From assembly GCA_025765595.1 (NCBI GenBank), contig JAIVFH010000080.1, positions 96,062-160,061 on the forward strand: 64,000 nt of DNA. Direction: 5' to 3'. This document shows positions 1 through 12,672 of this stretch, in pieces. Origin of the DNA: Obelidium mucronatum. Its lineage: Eukaryota; Chytridiomycota; Chytridiomycetes; Chytridiales; Chytriomycetaceae. The notes under the pieces were generated by a model. The model was not told the origin of the DNA and ran no database searches. It was given only the letters and a program-made list of their open reading frames with translations. The position numbers and the translations under genes are program-made. Numbering within the stretch: position 1 is the first letter of the stretch; the number at the start of each line of letters is the position of its first letter.

Positions 1-1
1 C

Positions 2-2371
2 CAAGGACCATCAACCAAAACCCTCTTGGCCAAAAAAATGCTCACGGATATGACTGTCCAAACACTTGACCGCCTTTTGTTTAGTCATGAATCATTTGAA
101 AAGACGAGCTTCCTTTGTACTTTTGCAAAACTCTTGGACGCTATTCATCCAACCCATGCACTGCAAGGAAGCGTGTTGGCGTTTCCGCTATATGCTGGAA
201 CAATATTAAAAAAGCGTTTAGTTCAGTTGGGATATTCCATATCTCCTTTGAGTGAGGATGTGGGGCAGATTGATGCCAACTTTGCGAAAGGGATACTGAA
301 ACAGTTGGTTCATGCTCTGGTACATGAACAGAGGTTCTACTATGAAGTTTCGTTTCCCGATTTAACTGCTTTTCGGATTGGTAAGGGCTGTGATTTCCTT
401 GTCTCTGATTTTTGATTGTCACGATTTCGTTAGGTCTCGTGGCGGCACTTCAAGCCAAGGAAAATAACCACAACTTGTACCCTGGATGTGATGAATTTAG
501 TTTCGGATTTGGATCCACGGGTGAAATCTTTTGGAAAGGCGAGGCAAAATCGTAAGGAGAATGGTGCAAATGGAATCAAAACATGTAATTCATCACAACT
601 TCCTTGAATAGATACGTCACTTTTCCTCCCTCCAATGCCTTGTTCACAACCGTTCGAACAATCGGTGTCGTCGTTGACCTGTATTCTGGAACCATCTGTC
701 TTGTTTTTGATAAGCAGATATTGCCAGTGGCTTTCGGGAAAGGTGCATCAAACTTTTCACCGGAGGAGCAGAATTTTCAACGGTATTAACCATGCAACCC
801 CAATCATCAGTTGCGATTTCTAACTGTGCTGTATCAGATCCATCATACAAAGCGGGATGCTGATTCCCATGTTCTCCATTCAAGGTCTTTGTCAAAACAA
901 CAATTGCATTCATATCCTTGTCTTATGCTTTCCATACCATTTTTTTTGTAGCACAACTGAAGGACAGCGAGTACAGCAGCCAATTCGAACTCCAAATCAA
1001 CTTTGGAAGAACTCAATTCATTTACGGCACAGTCGCCGACGCTCGATCCTTTGAATTCCTTCTTCAACAGCGAAACGACCAGCAGCAGCGAGGAAACAAC
1101 GTATCCTCTTATGAATCCACGATTGTAGATCACTCTGATGGCCGTGATCGAAACCAAGAGGATGAGGAGAGACTTCAAATGGCATCCGAGAAAAACAACT
1201 TGCGTGCTTCCCTATTGGCGGATGCACCAAAAAGCTTTCACAGTTCCCACCGTCGATTTATCGGCGATCTATGGCTTGTACAAAGATCCAAAGAGGTAAT
1301 TTTTTTTGAACTCCGTCCTCACACTTTTTTTTTCATGTTATTTTCAACTCTTCATACCATTTCCAAAAAAAAAAAAAACAGTCTGGCGTAGATACCGCGG
1401 CAAAAGAGAACGCAAACTCCTCCGCGAACGACAATACGAAGCCGCAACAATCATCCAACGCGTGGCACGCCGCAAACTCCGTCACTTACGCGCCAAGAAA
1501 CACGACGCTGCGGCCAAAATCCAAAAGAATTGGAGACGGCCTTTGTTTCATTTGGATTGCCCTTTTGCGGTGTATTTACCAGCGGCCTATCCTGGAGTTG
1601 CATCGAGCTGCGATTGTGATTCAACGGAAATGGAGGCATTGGTCCATGTTTCGGAATAGCCCCATTGCTGCAAAGTATAATGCAAAGATGGAAGGTGACG
1701 TCAATCTTGAGTTTGCGGGGGGGTGTCAATCCAACTCAATTGTTTTTTTTCTTTTTAGTTATCGAAACTGCTGTCAACAAGATCATTGCTTGGTGGAGAC
1801 CGCTATGCAAGAAGATTTCGGATAAGAAGCGAATGAAGGAGGTTTGTAAACACTATCTCCGACAATCTCAGCTCAAAAAAAAAACACACAACCAAACCTC
1901 AAATAGAAAGACTATGCTGCAACAACAATTCAACGAGTCTGGAGGGGATACGTTCTCAGACACATTCTCAGAGACGACTTGCGTGTCCGTCTTACAACAA
2001 TCGGGCAAAAAATTGCACAGCATCGGTATATAGAACAAGCCTTTTACTTAAGAAATAGAAATCTGATTGCTGATTTTTTATTATTCAGTGGCGAACTCAT
2101 ACGGATCCGAGCCGCCTACATTCTCCAAAACGCTTGGCGCAACTTTGTTCAAAAACGCGTTCGAAGCGAAAAGATCAAAACGAGGCATTCAGCAGCTGCA
2201 AGAATCCAAGCGTATTGGAAGGGTTATTGGGTGCGGTCGCATGTACATTTGCGTTTCAGTTATGGAGAGGCGGTGTTCTTGATTGCTGTGTGCAAGGCGT
2301 TCCGCAATTGTCACTTTCTTCTCAAAATGTATCGGCCTTGTGGAATTGTTTGTCCAAAGTCGACAAGTTAG
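2..2371 (+). CDS. SPRY and multi-IQ-motif protein (5' partial)
   Basis: The reading frame is open to the window edge, so the N-terminus is missing. Nine exons can be followed: 2-380, 434-551, 612-782, 952-1295, 1382 to about 1544, about 1597 to 1694, 1759-1841, 1907-2025 and 2089-2371. Exons 2-3 look like a SPRY core (VVVDLYSGTICLVFDKQILP, followed by the AFGKG strand). From exon 5 on there are at least five IQ-type calmodulin-binding helices, for example AATIIQRVARRKLR, AAIVIQRKWRHW, ATTIQRVWRGYVLR, AAYILQNAWRNF and AAARIQAYWKGYW. The junction near 1545-1596 is the weakest and could instead be a one-base break. An AATAAA follows the stop at about 2390. The family suggests a calmodulin-regulated scaffold, possibly cytoskeletal or axonemal (inference). 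I do not recognise a named orthologue. Confidence 0.72.
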
Positions 2372-2448
2372 TTTTGGTCACAGTATGAATAAAAGTTCAC
2401 AAACATATCATGAAATCATTCTTTACTACTTTATTTGGGGCTGCTTAA

Positions 2449-5182
2449 TTACTTCTTATTGCAAATTTGCTTGTGTCCAGCTTTCCAATGCTCCAGTTGA
2501 CACGTTTGTGAACAATACTGAACAGTACCACATTGACTACAAAACTTCAAGCCCTTTCCAACAAGTCCGCAAGCCGAACAACAACCTTTCTTCTGTTCAT
2601 ACCCTTTCTTGGAGTCACTTTTTCCTCCTGTCTTTCCTTTCAACATCCCTGCTTCTTGCATTTTCACGATACGCCCAACAAGATGCTTGCTTCCAATATC
2701 TCCAGAATCGTACAGAGGGAAGCAATCCAGCTCGGCTTGCTCACCCAAATGAAAATAAGTCGCCATGGCTCTGAATCATTTTCTGACATTGAAATGGCGG
2801 CAAGCTGATAATAAGTCGCCGCACGTTTTCTCGCTTCCTTTGTCGAGTTGTCAAGGTATACTTGAAAGTCCTTCTTCGCCAAAGTCATCTTCTGCATACT
2901 CATGTATGCGAATCCTCGATTGTAATATTCACATGTGCATTTTGGATCACGCTTAATGTTGATTGTGCACCATTTGATTGCATCGGCATGTCTTTGGAGG
3001 TACAGACAGAGATTGGATAACATGTAAGCGTAGCGCGCCATTCCTTGCAGTTTAAAAGCAGTTTCCACCAACATCACGGCCTTTTCGGAAGAGCTTGCCA
3101 TTGTGAAAACTCCATGAAGCGCGATTGCTGCATCATTATTTGGATGGTCCTTCATGAAACCGAGCAAAGCGTGTTGGATATTCGTGCGCATTTCAGTGGT
3201 CATGGCTCCAACTAAAGGCTCCGCCAGAAATCCAGAAGCTAAGAGTTCGACTGAATTTTTGCTAAGCCGTCCAGTGTTCCAAAATTCGAGCAATCCTTCT
3301 TCAAAATTGGTTCTAGCTTCAATAAGAAGTTGGCGAGTCGGACTTGGTTCAAAAGTCAACAGCGATGGGATGGAGAATTTACCAAAAGTAGTGATGTTTT
3401 GTTCAGGAGTAGTAGTTTGACGTTGCGTGGTAGATTTCAAGTGCTCCAAGAGCTCAACACATTCTTTTGGCAACAATCGAGATGCTTCTGACTCCATGAA
3501 CTGACAATATCTATCATAATTACTCATCGAGTCGTCGACCTTCCCACACGTCTTTTCCCAGATCTTCACTTCTGCCATTTTCTCATTGAAGTCTGAGAGG
3601 GATGCAAATTGAATTTTGGCATCTGCGACAACGCCTTGTTTCACCGCTACATCCAACCACAATTGGGCCTTCACAAAATCAGGTTTTGGAACACCGTCTC
3701 CAAACAAATACAGATTGTGCAACAAGTACGCCGCCTTTCCATGGTTGAGCCGCGCTCTGCGTATTGAAAGCTTTGGAAAGATTCTTATCGGTATGGTCAT
3801 CCCCTTTCAGAAACAGAGTGCTAAATTAAAAGCGGCTGGCGAATATCCAAGTTTTGCGGCTTTTGTATACCATCTTCTGGCTTCACCCAAGTTCTTATCG
3901 GCGCCTTCGGTTCCCGTTTGGTAACAGACAGCCAAGTTGTACATGGAAAGTGGGTCGTCTGTTTCAGCCGCGGCAATCAGAGCTTCCAATGCGTTTCCAG
4001 AAAAGTTAAACTGAGCAGCGTAATGTAAAGCGGAAGGGAGCTGTTGATCCACCGCCATTTGGAGAAGTTTCTTTCCTTTCGCGAGATTAACAGGAACTCC
4101 TGGGGCGCCTTGGAGATACATTATAGCTGCATTGAACTGGGACGTGGGGAAAGCCGCGCTCTCCAGCCCTTTCATACCATTCAAGAGCAGTCACGGCATT
4201 TACTGCCGTTCCAAAACCATTTGCATAGGAAAATCCCAAGTTATTCATCCCTCCTGGATAATTCAACGCAGCAGACCTTTGAAAGTACTCGAATGCCTTT
4301 TTTGGGTTTACATCTTGACCAAACGACCCGTCACGGTAACAAATACCCATACTGTCCAGAGCTTCTCGGACGCCAATACGCTCCAAATTACCGATAAGAT
4401 ATGGAGACATTTCAGAAGCTTTAGAGAGCCAACCAAAAGCCTCATTGATCCGTGAGGGGAAATATAATGGTGCCAGAATGGCGGCGTTATACAATCCCTC
4501 TGCGTTTCCTTCGTTTCCTGCTTCAAGGTAGAGAGAAAATGCTTCTTTAAAGTTGGATGAGTCTCTGTGCGAGATGAGCTAGGATAACAAGATTCAAATC
4601 CTCCAGACATCTTTGGGAGGCCCTCTTTGCTAAGAGCCAGCAACTGATCCATGTCAAGTCCCCATTTCTTGGACACGTTTCTTGTTTTCAAAGCTGAGGG
4701 TCATACTTTCTTGTTCCGCGGCAGCATTCACGTTCAGTTCGGCGTTGACAATATTCAGATGGCATTCCTTCTTGGATGCAGCGTAGGATGGCGTTGTCGG
4801 GACTCAGCTTGCATGCTTGGGTCCAGTCCTTGATGGCCATGTCGAAAAGTTTTTTCAACTCATATGCAGTTGCACGTTTTGCAAAAGCCTTTGGCTCCTT
4901 TGGTGCCAACTGCCACCGCCAAAGAAGCATCAGTGATTGCCAAGTCGGGTCTGTTTGAGCGGATTGCCGCTTGAGCTCGGTTCATTGCGTACTAGGAGGG
5001 GTTGAGTTGTGTCAACTTGGGTGGAAACGAAAAACGAGAAGAAAAGCAAAAAAAAGACAACCACAAACACCTTTGCAACTTTGGGTTCGAGTTTCATTGC
5101 TTTGCTGTAGCCCTTCCAGGCGCCTTCAAAGTCAGAGGCCAAGTACTAGCTCGGTGGCCTTGCGGTTTGCTTCTTCCGCCAT
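2449..5182 (-). CDS. TPR / Sel1-repeat / MYND zinc-finger protein, frame-disrupted
   Basis: Starts with MAEEANRKATEL and a TPR module (YSKAMKLEPKVAK, then NRAQAAIRSNRPDLAITDAS, then FAKRATAYELKKLFDMAIKD). Many Sel1-like repeats follow (ALDSMGICYRDG, MYNLAVCYQTGTEG, AAYLLHNLYLFGDGV). The C-terminus is a MYND finger, CSACGLVGKGLKFCSQCGTV with a further CSQTC, H and C. One intron is clear at 4992-5070. The frame changes several times without a plausible intron: near 4905, 4775, 4600, 4145 (a CCCC run where CCC would keep frame), 3805 (TTT where one more T would keep frame), 3765 and 2765. Both sides of each break keep repeat-family residues, which argues for uncorrected indels over old decay. 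Fungal TPR/MYND proteins are usually protein-interaction scaffolds; a specific role cannot be given. Confidence 0.7.
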
Positions 5183-5457
5183 TTGCTATACAAGATGTTT
5201 TCGGGTAATTTCGTTCCTTTTAATAGTTCCTTTTTATAGTTCCTTGTAGTCGATTCTGTAGTAAAATTTCGCAGCTTTTAAGCTTGCTTCAATGACATAG
5301 GGCTCTCAGTGCTCCTTCGGAACGGGCACACACGTGAAAGCTGAATGAAGAACGAAGAGAACGTTTTATTCCTGAATGCTGAATTTATGACGCGCTCTCT
5401 GTGGCATAATTATAGCAGGCAGGTCGCACCGTCCAAGTCTTGTTCTTAAAGGTGTCG

Positions 5458-5859
5458 TTAAGACCTTCCAGGAGGCGACACCAGGATAACACCATCTCCT
5501 CTGACAAACATCATTTCGTGACTTCGCTTGACAGACTGAATGAATATGTGTAAATGTAAGTTGACGATGCCCAAAAAGTAACTCGGGGACCACATACCCG
5601 AATACGCTCCTCAAAAGTCTCTTCATTCACATCAACAACTGTAATCACTTCATCGACATCTGAAAGTACCAAGTTCATGTGTTGGTCGTAAGCCTTGAAT
5701 GAGTTTACCCAGTTAGCTTCACTTTCATTAACCATCAAACATTACATGCAGCCTTCCTCGAAGCTCTCTATCTCCTCTCATCTTCACATAAATTCTCTCA
5801 TCCAGAGAAAGGCGAACAAGGTCTAACGGTTCAGCAATGGCTCCGTCACTATTATCCAT
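5458..5859 (-). CDS. LSM3: U6 snRNA-associated Sm-like protein LSm3
   Basis: Three exons, 5746-5859, 5598-5693 and 5458-5535, separated by GT-AG introns of 52 and 62 nt, give a protein of about 95 aa. Sm motif 1 is visible as [20 protein letters not shown], then [16 protein letters not shown], and Sm motif 2 as [14 protein letters not shown], which matches the LSm3 branch closely. LSm3 is part of the LSm1-7 (mRNA decapping, cytoplasm) and LSm2-8 (U6 snRNA 3' end, nucleus) rings. The length is normal for the family and no frame break is seen. It lies head-to-tail with the BABAM1-like gene. Confidence 0.93.
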
Positions 5860-5885
5860 TTTATAAGAGAAATATAAAGAGAAGT

Positions 5886-6860
5886 TTATTCCACATCCAT
5901 TCTATCAACGCCTTCTTCAGGAGCATCAAGTGTAAAGCCGCCATCCACAATCCTCTGATCAGGATGCGCCAAAAACCGTGGGAAAAAGGACACAAACTTT
6001 TTGTAATTGTGCGTTTCAAGAAGGTAATAGTTCTTGCGTGATCCATTGAGTTCGTCCAGTTGTTCAAATACTCTTTGTACCCGGTCTTTGTGTTCACTGG
6101 CTTTATCGTGCTATTTTTGTTATGATGGAAAAAAAGGTGAGGGAATGGATTAAAAGAGAATACCCACAAACCAGGTAGATTGTATCAATCTGGTTCAGCA
6201 CGTCTGTTAGATAACTAGAATTTCAAATGAGAAACTATGAAAACCTACGAAGCAAGCGGGATGTTTTGTAAATTCAAGGACTTTCGATTCACTGAAAGTA
6301 ATTGGAGTTGAACGGAAATACAACAGAATCACGCGCAATACAAAGGACGGGTTTTCGACATCAGGAGTTTGCCCGATACTTTGTTTTTGATGAGTAATTA
6401 GCGCTGCTTGTGGTTGGTGATCGTGAAACATACAGTTCATTGAACATCAAATCGGCATTCCACTGATCGTCCGTTTCTGTCTGAATCAATGAACGAGTCG
6501 AAGAAATAACTCGATCGGTGTCAGAAGTGAAGGGACAAATCCATGAAGGAGAATCTACAAAGCTGGCAATGCCATACTTTGTTAAAGCGGTCAATTGAAT
6601 TGCTGGTTCTTAAACGGAAGTATACCTCGTGCTTGACCGAACTGATCCTGGACTTGAGACTCACGAATCGGTTGATTAACATTCTTGATGCATCCAGTCT
6701 GGATACTTGCAGCTGGTTGCTTCAAAGGTGGCTTTAGATTGAGATCATCTTGAATTGAAAAAACCAACCCAAGGTCGTCAGTCTTTCCTCTTGCCATCAA
6801 AGTACGACCTTCAATAGATACATCGACGCAGAAGAGAATCCGTTCCGGCAAAAGAGGCAT
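5886..6860 (-). CDS. BABAM1/MERIT40-like protein
   Basis: The start [18 protein letters not shown] resembles the vWA-like opening of MERIT40 (PEKVIICLDLS). Further blocks in family order are SIDRF with [38 protein letters not shown], and a C-terminal [20 protein letters not shown] ending [18 protein letters not shown]. In animals this protein scaffolds the BRISC and BRCA1-A deubiquitinase complexes. At least one apparent extra base occurs near 6562 (AAAG run) between SIDRFNK and YGIAS, and the intron after the first exon was not resolved. Both flanks stay family-like, so I treat the gene as real but imperfectly assembled. Orthology to BABAM1 is inferred from short blocks only. Confidence 0.6.
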
Positions 6861-7054
6861 GTTTTGGGTCTAATTTTCTGATTATTTCTTCAATAAAACA
6901 ACACCTTCGTGTTTTAATCGTCATATTCAAAAAGAGACATCGAAGAATAAAGATATTATTGAGCTATAATCGATTCTTATGTTGTATTTACATCCTTCCA
7001 TTAATCTACATATCTCCATCCTTTTGGAAAAAAATAAGTAAATAATAGTGCAAA

Positions 7055-9399
7055 ATGGTCAGTCAACAGTACAAAACCAACAGCGTCAAACAACTCATAC
7101 ATTTGCCCTTATAAATCAGGTTGTACTGGCTGCATCCGTGTGCACAAAGGCGGGCAAGCGTACGTTTTAACCAAACTTCCGTTGACGTTGAGTGAATTTC
7201 GATGTATTAGTGTTTAACCCGCTACTTTTAGCCCTTGTTGCCCGGCACTTCGTGGATATGCCACGAGCTCGTATTGAAGGATTGCTGGCTTCATTTCCAA
7301 AGTTGATTGGCTCCAGCGATCAACACACTTTTGTTGAGACAGATGCTGTTCGTTACGTCTACCAGGTTAGAGGCATATAAATGCGGCACTTTCGGGGCAG
7401 CGAAGTCGAATATTTTATGCGATTTGGAACACATGCTGGGAACTCGAAGGATTAGTGCGCTCTTTCCATTGAGGCGGCAAAAAAGGACAACGTCAAAACA
7501 CCCAGCATTAGCAAGCGAAACGTTTGATTTAAAGTCATTCGATTATTGCATCTAAAAATATCGGACTATTGGAACGAGGGAGCTGCACTCAATTTGTCGT
7601 CAAAAAGTCAAGCTCCAACTCATCACTCACAACTCCCACCCGTCAACTAATACATATTACCGTCAATATAGCCCCTTGAAGAACTCTTCCTCGTCCTCAT
7701 TACAAACAAACAATCAAACATTCTCCAAGACATTGACTCCCTACACCTGTTTGCTCGAATCGTCAGTGAAACTTGCCGTAGTCGTGTGGACGAACGAGAA
7801 GTCTCTCGGAACGCATTTGAGCTAATCAACGTGTTTGATGAAGTCGTTTCTGTGGGAGGGTACCGCGAGTCCGTCAATTTGGGCCACGTTAGGACAATTG
7901 TTGAGATGGAGAGTCACGAAGAGAGGATCCAAGAAGAGATCGAGAGGGTAAGATTGGGTTTTTTAGAGTTTCCATGAGATGCTGGAGATTTTTGGAGGAC
8001 TTAATGATTGGGATTATTCCTACTTTAGAACAAAGAACGCGAAGCGAAGGAAGAACTCGCCCGTAAAGCTAAGCTTATGGACGCCCAACGCCGTGAAATG
8101 GCCAAGAAAGGTGGCGGTTTCGGTGGAGCTGGTGGCTTTGGAGGAAGTGGTGGTCCCGGAAGTGGAGCAAATTATGGTGGCTTCAAATCTGGCGGTATGG
8201 GTGGCGGTGGTGGATCTGGCGGTTTTGAGTCGACTCCAAAACCATTTGCCGAAGCGACTCCGTCATATTCCAGCGCGTATGTTTCTTGAAACATCTTAAA
8301 GTCAGCTGACTCAATCAATCAATCGTCGTTTTATTGTAGCCCTGCCGCTCGGCCACTTGGAAAGGGAATGCAGCTCGGAAAGAAGCAAAACACAACGGAT
8401 GCCATGTTTGAGGCAATCAAGAAAGATGAAGGTTTGGTTGAGAACAAGCCTGCGGCTGCCCGAGGCGGAAGCAGTGCCCCTGTTTCTAACGTTCGTCATG
8501 AGAGGTAATTTTTGACTTCATGGTACATAGAGAATTGACCGATCGCAAATACCTAGTGTTCACATTGCAATTGATGAGAGAATTTCCGCCCGTGTGAGTA
8601 GAGACGGTGGTCTTGAGAATATGGAGGTGAAAGGAAAGATGGAACTCAAAGTTACCGACGCCGCCAAGGCTCACTTCCGAGTTGCTCTACAAAATGCATA
8701 CAACGATACTATTCAATTCACCGTAAGTTATCCTCGATTGAAGCATTTTTTCTCTGTTTTTGAATTCATCCATTCTAGACACATCCAAACGTCGACAAAG
8801 CCCTCTTTGCCACTGGAGTTATTGGTTTGAGAGATGCGTCAAGACCTTTTCCTGTCAATCAAGTCCTTCCACTTGTGAAATGGCGCTTTTTGTCCAAGGA
8901 AGATAGCCTACTGCCACTCTCTATTAACTGCTGGCCTTCTCCATCCGGAAATGGGACTTGTGATGTCAATATTGAGTATGAGCTTCAAGTTGACCGCCTT
9001 GAACTCCGCGATGTTGTGATTTCTGTCCCTTACCCGTGAGTTTAATAATGCAATCCATATCATAGTTTTGTTGACCAAACTGATTTGGTTGTATCCAGAG
9101 GATCGACAGATCCAGTAGTCCAAAGTGCAGATGGTCATTCTTACCAAATCCAGCGCCAATCCCGTACCATCGAATGGCAACTACCTCTAATTGACTCAAG
9201 CAACAAGAACGGGGTGTTAGAATTCACTGTTAGTGATGAAAATGTGGATGGATTCTTCCCAATTCGCGTTTCTTTCTCAAGTGTTAAACCGTATTGCAGT
9301 GTTAATGTCGGTGATGTTATTTCCTTGGATGGATCACAGAGCAGAGTTCCATTCTCTCAAGAAGTTGCTTTATTGACGGAGGAGTATGTTATTGTCTGA
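7055..9399 (+). CDS. COPI coatomer delta subunit (archain)
   Basis: Nine exons: 7055-7057 (ATG only), 7120-7159, 7232-7365, 7672-7947, 8030-8276, 8340-8504, 8557-8722, 8779-9035 and 9099-9399. All introns are GT-AG and the frame stays intact throughout. The N-terminus [20 protein letters not shown] is the longin-like region. VRYVYQ / [20 protein letters not shown] is characteristic of delta-COP. A Gly-rich linker (8105-8235) joins it to a C-terminal mu-homology domain starting [19 protein letters not shown] and ending TEEYVIV. The protein is an F-subcomplex component of the COPI coat for Golgi-to-ER retrograde transport, and reads dilysine cargo signals. It is the S. cerevisiae RET2 / human ARCN1 equivalent. 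Intron 3 (306 nt) is unusually long for this window. An AATAAA lies at about 9484. Confidence 0.95.
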
Positions 9400-9531
9400 G
9401 GGAGGTGTTGCTGGAGTTTGGCTGTGTTTCTTTTGCGTATGGTTGGATTCCCATACCTTTTGTTGTTCCGCTTGATTCCCACCAATAAAAACAAATCAAG
9501 ATCGTATGAATACATGAAAATCAGCAATATT

Positions 9532-11000
9532 TTATTGCCGCATTAATCTCTCTGCGGACAACTTAACAGCCATACACAACTTTGTAAAACTGGTTTTGTA
9601 ACGTTTCCGGTGATGCAGAGCAAGTAACTCCACTTTTTCAAAGCACGCAATCAGCGATGTAAAGAAGGCATCCACTTCTGCTCTACCCCATCCACAGGCC
9701 GCACATGGCTCAACAATTTTTTCCACTAAAGTTGCAAACACATCTCTCAGTTCCTTGTTATAACTCAACCCAGCGCCAACCCCAAACATATTCTTGAGGA
9801 TTGTTTTGAATGCAGTTCGGACTGCATCTTTCGAGCACAGTTTGGAGAATGGCAGTTGTTGGCGGAGGAACTTCCTGGCGGGGAAGTTGTTGAGGACGAG
9901 GCCGTAGCCGTGACCGTTTGGAGCTGCTTGTAGGTACGTCATAACACGAGCACGAAATTCATCTAGTGTCTTGTTGTGGTTGACAAGAATAGTTTTCAAG
10001 TCTCGAGCGTCTTGAGCCAGACCCATGTCAAAATCGTCGATGGCAGCCTCCGATACAATGGTAAAATATTGCATTATAATGGATCCTACTATAGTGGTGT
10101 TTTTTGTTATGATGTGAGTGACTGTTAATCCACTAAAATGTAGAAGCACTCAACAGTAATCAAAGTCATTAAACGGTCAAATGTGCAAGCTTCTTTTTCG
10201 TGGTGTCGAGGCGGTAAAAGTTTATGAATATTATGTGGGAGTATTGCCTGAAAGTTGCATGAGTCTCCAGACATACTCCCCAAAGAAATTAGGATACACA
10301 CCCAGCTAGTTCATCCTCCAGCAAAAAGTCATCCTGCACGAGTTTAAAGATATTCCCATTCTGATCTTCAATTCTCTTCATGATTCTCTTCAAATTAGTC
10401 AAACATGCGTCGGACATCCCGCCAAAGGGATTTGAGTTCGCACATGCGCATCTTCCAGCTCTTTCCGCGTAGCTCTGGATGACAGCTTTTTTCCAAGTAG
10501 TTCACGGAGCACTCTGGGTTCGAATCGGTAGTAGGAATCAATTAAATACTTGCGAGTTTCCATATCGAGAGGATAAATGAGCTGGCTTCCCAAGAGTTTC
10601 GGGCGATGGAGGTACTTTTCCAGGAGTTCAAAGTTGCGATACTGTCAGAGAGAGAGGGAAGTCAAAAAATGTTTGATGAATCGGACAGACTAGCTTTCAA
10701 AAACCTGAGATAGAAGATAGCTTTTGACGACGGCTGCAGAATTCTGAGGGACATAGTTTGGGTTGTTTTGTTTGTTTCGGTGGAGGACTTTGGTATACGC
10801 TTGATCAACTGAAAAGTTTGCTTAATAAATCCGAGACGCAGAGAAAGATTTGATGACGGTGTGAATTTCACACAATGTACCATTATGTCCAGCCAACCAG
10901 AGCTGCCACGCGATCCTAATTGCTGGTTGAGTGACTTGTTAGAGTCTTCTAAGATAACAAACCGGTCAATGTGAAGCTCAGTGGTAAACAATACAGCCAT
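9532..11000 (-). CDS. FIBP family protein (acidic FGF intracellular-binding protein-like)
   Basis: The order of blocks matches animal FIBP: MAVLFTTELHIDR / IAWQLWLAGHN / VDQAYTKVLHRN / AAVVKSYLLSQ / YRNFELLEKYLHRPK / YLIDSYYRFEPRVLRELLGK / FDNLKRIMKRIEDQ / RLDTTKKKLAHLTV / LSYNKELRDVFATLVEKIVE, then PC. Early introns at 10916-10962 (47 nt), 10809-10880 and 10642-10704 are canonical. Two single extra bases, near 10425 (TGT-C-CGA) and about 15 nt further along in transcription (GAC-T-AAT), break the frame inside the conserved CRRMFDNLKR block. The human protein is a small membrane-associated or nuclear factor of poorly defined function. The family is patchy in fungi, which supports an early-diverging host (inference). 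Confidence 0.82.
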
Positions 11001-11137
11001 TGAAGACACTGATGCTTGTTGGTATTGCGCCACAGGAAGGGCAAAAGATGTACTCTGTCTTGGAAGAGATGTGACAGACATGAAATAAAATAAAATAAAA
11101 TAAATAACTATAAAAGATAAATAGTTAAATAACAACA

Positions 11138-12369
11138 ATGGACGTTCCACTTCTTGTGCTCGTTCTTGATTTGTTCCCTTCTCTATCGAATTCTGTTGGA
11201 GCGAAAGGAACTCTGGATTCTGCAACGTTACAAGCGTGTCCTGGAGCAGGTGTACGTCATTTGTACCTTAGCTAAACCGCAATTCCTCACCGTAAAACCA
11301 ACTAGTCTCATCTTTATCAATGCGCATTTGGCTCTTCGCTTTGACGGAAGAGTTGCTGTTGTTGCTGCCGTAGCAGGAGTGGGAAGGTGCAAAACTTGAA
11401 CTTGGATCTAGGCCACTTCAGCTGATTCTGCTTCGCATATCACCAGTCACTTGATTCTAGATTCTGCGTCTTTAAATATTCAAGATGATGAAGGAAAAGC
11501 CACAGGCGGCATGTTCAAACTCTTCAAACAAGTTGATGATGTGTTGGTGCGACGGGTTTCTGCGTTGCTTGACAAAGCCGACCTGGATAATCCCCGAAAC
11601 TATACAAAACCATCGTGTTTGGCTAGCGCCTTGTCGATTGCTCTGTCGTGTGAGTTTGAGATTGTACTGATATTAGTGACCATGCCAAAAGTTTCTCAAA
11701 GAGTTTGATTCAGTCGTAAATCGCGTCAAAAGATTCCACAAGGATCCAACGTCTACCATCCAAGCTCGAATTCTGACTCTATCTGTTTCACCTGATTCTC
11801 CCACGGAATACATATCGCTCATGAATTGTATCTTCGCAGCAAAAAAAGATGTGAGAAAGAATACGTGTCGGTGCTTATTTCGGCCCATTTACGGCCTTTT
11901 TTTCTCTTCTGGCTTTTCAGAATGTTATCATTGATGTTTGTCGACTTCTCGGAAACGATTCTGTATTCTTATCCCAAACGGCATCCTCCACAGATGGGGT
12001 CTACGTAAAAGTCTCGGATATTGACAACTTGATCACAGTGCTTTTGGTAGAGTAGAGTTGATAGCGGTTTTTTTTTTGCTTGTTACTCAAGCCAGTATCA
12101 GCATTCGTTTTTGCCAGAGCCAGCCATCCGAAAAACATTGTGTCTTCCGGGCGGTGGTCAGACAAACTTCAGTGCATCGTGTTTCTGTCACAAAAAAGCA
12201 TGCAGCATTGCTTTCGTTTGCTCAGTTTGTCTGTCGAGTTGAGTACAAATTTTGTTGCTATCCTTTCAAAACGCTGTCTCATTTTTTTCTTGCAACAGTA
12301 TTTTGTTCACGGAGGGAAACTTGCTCGACTTGTGGATCTTCACTGTCAATACAGTCTCAGCAAGCTTGA
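11138..12369 (+). CDS. TFIIH core subunit TFB4/p34 (GTF2H3-like)
   Basis: Starts MDVPLLVLVLDLFPSLSNS, the vWA-like beta strand of TFB4. It continues with ALIFINAHLALRFDGRVAVV, FDSVVNRVKRFHKDPTSTIQ, EYISLMNCIFAAKKD, VIIDVCRLLGNDSVFLSQTA and DGVYVKVSDIDNLITVLL. The C-terminal zinc module has Cys-x-Cys and CSVCLS, then, after an intron that leaves phase for Ile, FCSRRETCSTCG. Introns include 11849 to about 11920 (after KKD) and one ending before the final CSTC exon; two early donors are weak and were chosen to keep frame. TFB4 partners SSL1/p44 in the TFIIH core used in transcription initiation and nucleotide-excision repair. The stop codon TGA overlaps an AATAAA at about 12368. Confidence 0.88.
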
Positions 12370-12672
12370 ATAAAAAAAGTCACGCTTGTGCGACATGAGC
12401 CGCTGTTCACTTTTTTTTTTGGATTGAACTTCATCATATTCGGAGTCTTGTACCGCGCCTCTCAAAGATAAAGGAAACGAAGCCTCAAAAACGTGAATTT
12501 CTGCTGAATGTCCACCAAAGACTAAGAGTACAATGCATACTGAAGAAAAGAATCAATTTTTAAGTGGTGCAAAGTGGAGCTCATTCCCTCACATTGTTCA
12601 CTATTTTTGCGTGTTATCAAGAACTGTACGTAGATTGGTTCATTTTAATTTCTTTCGTTTTTTGCTTGAATA

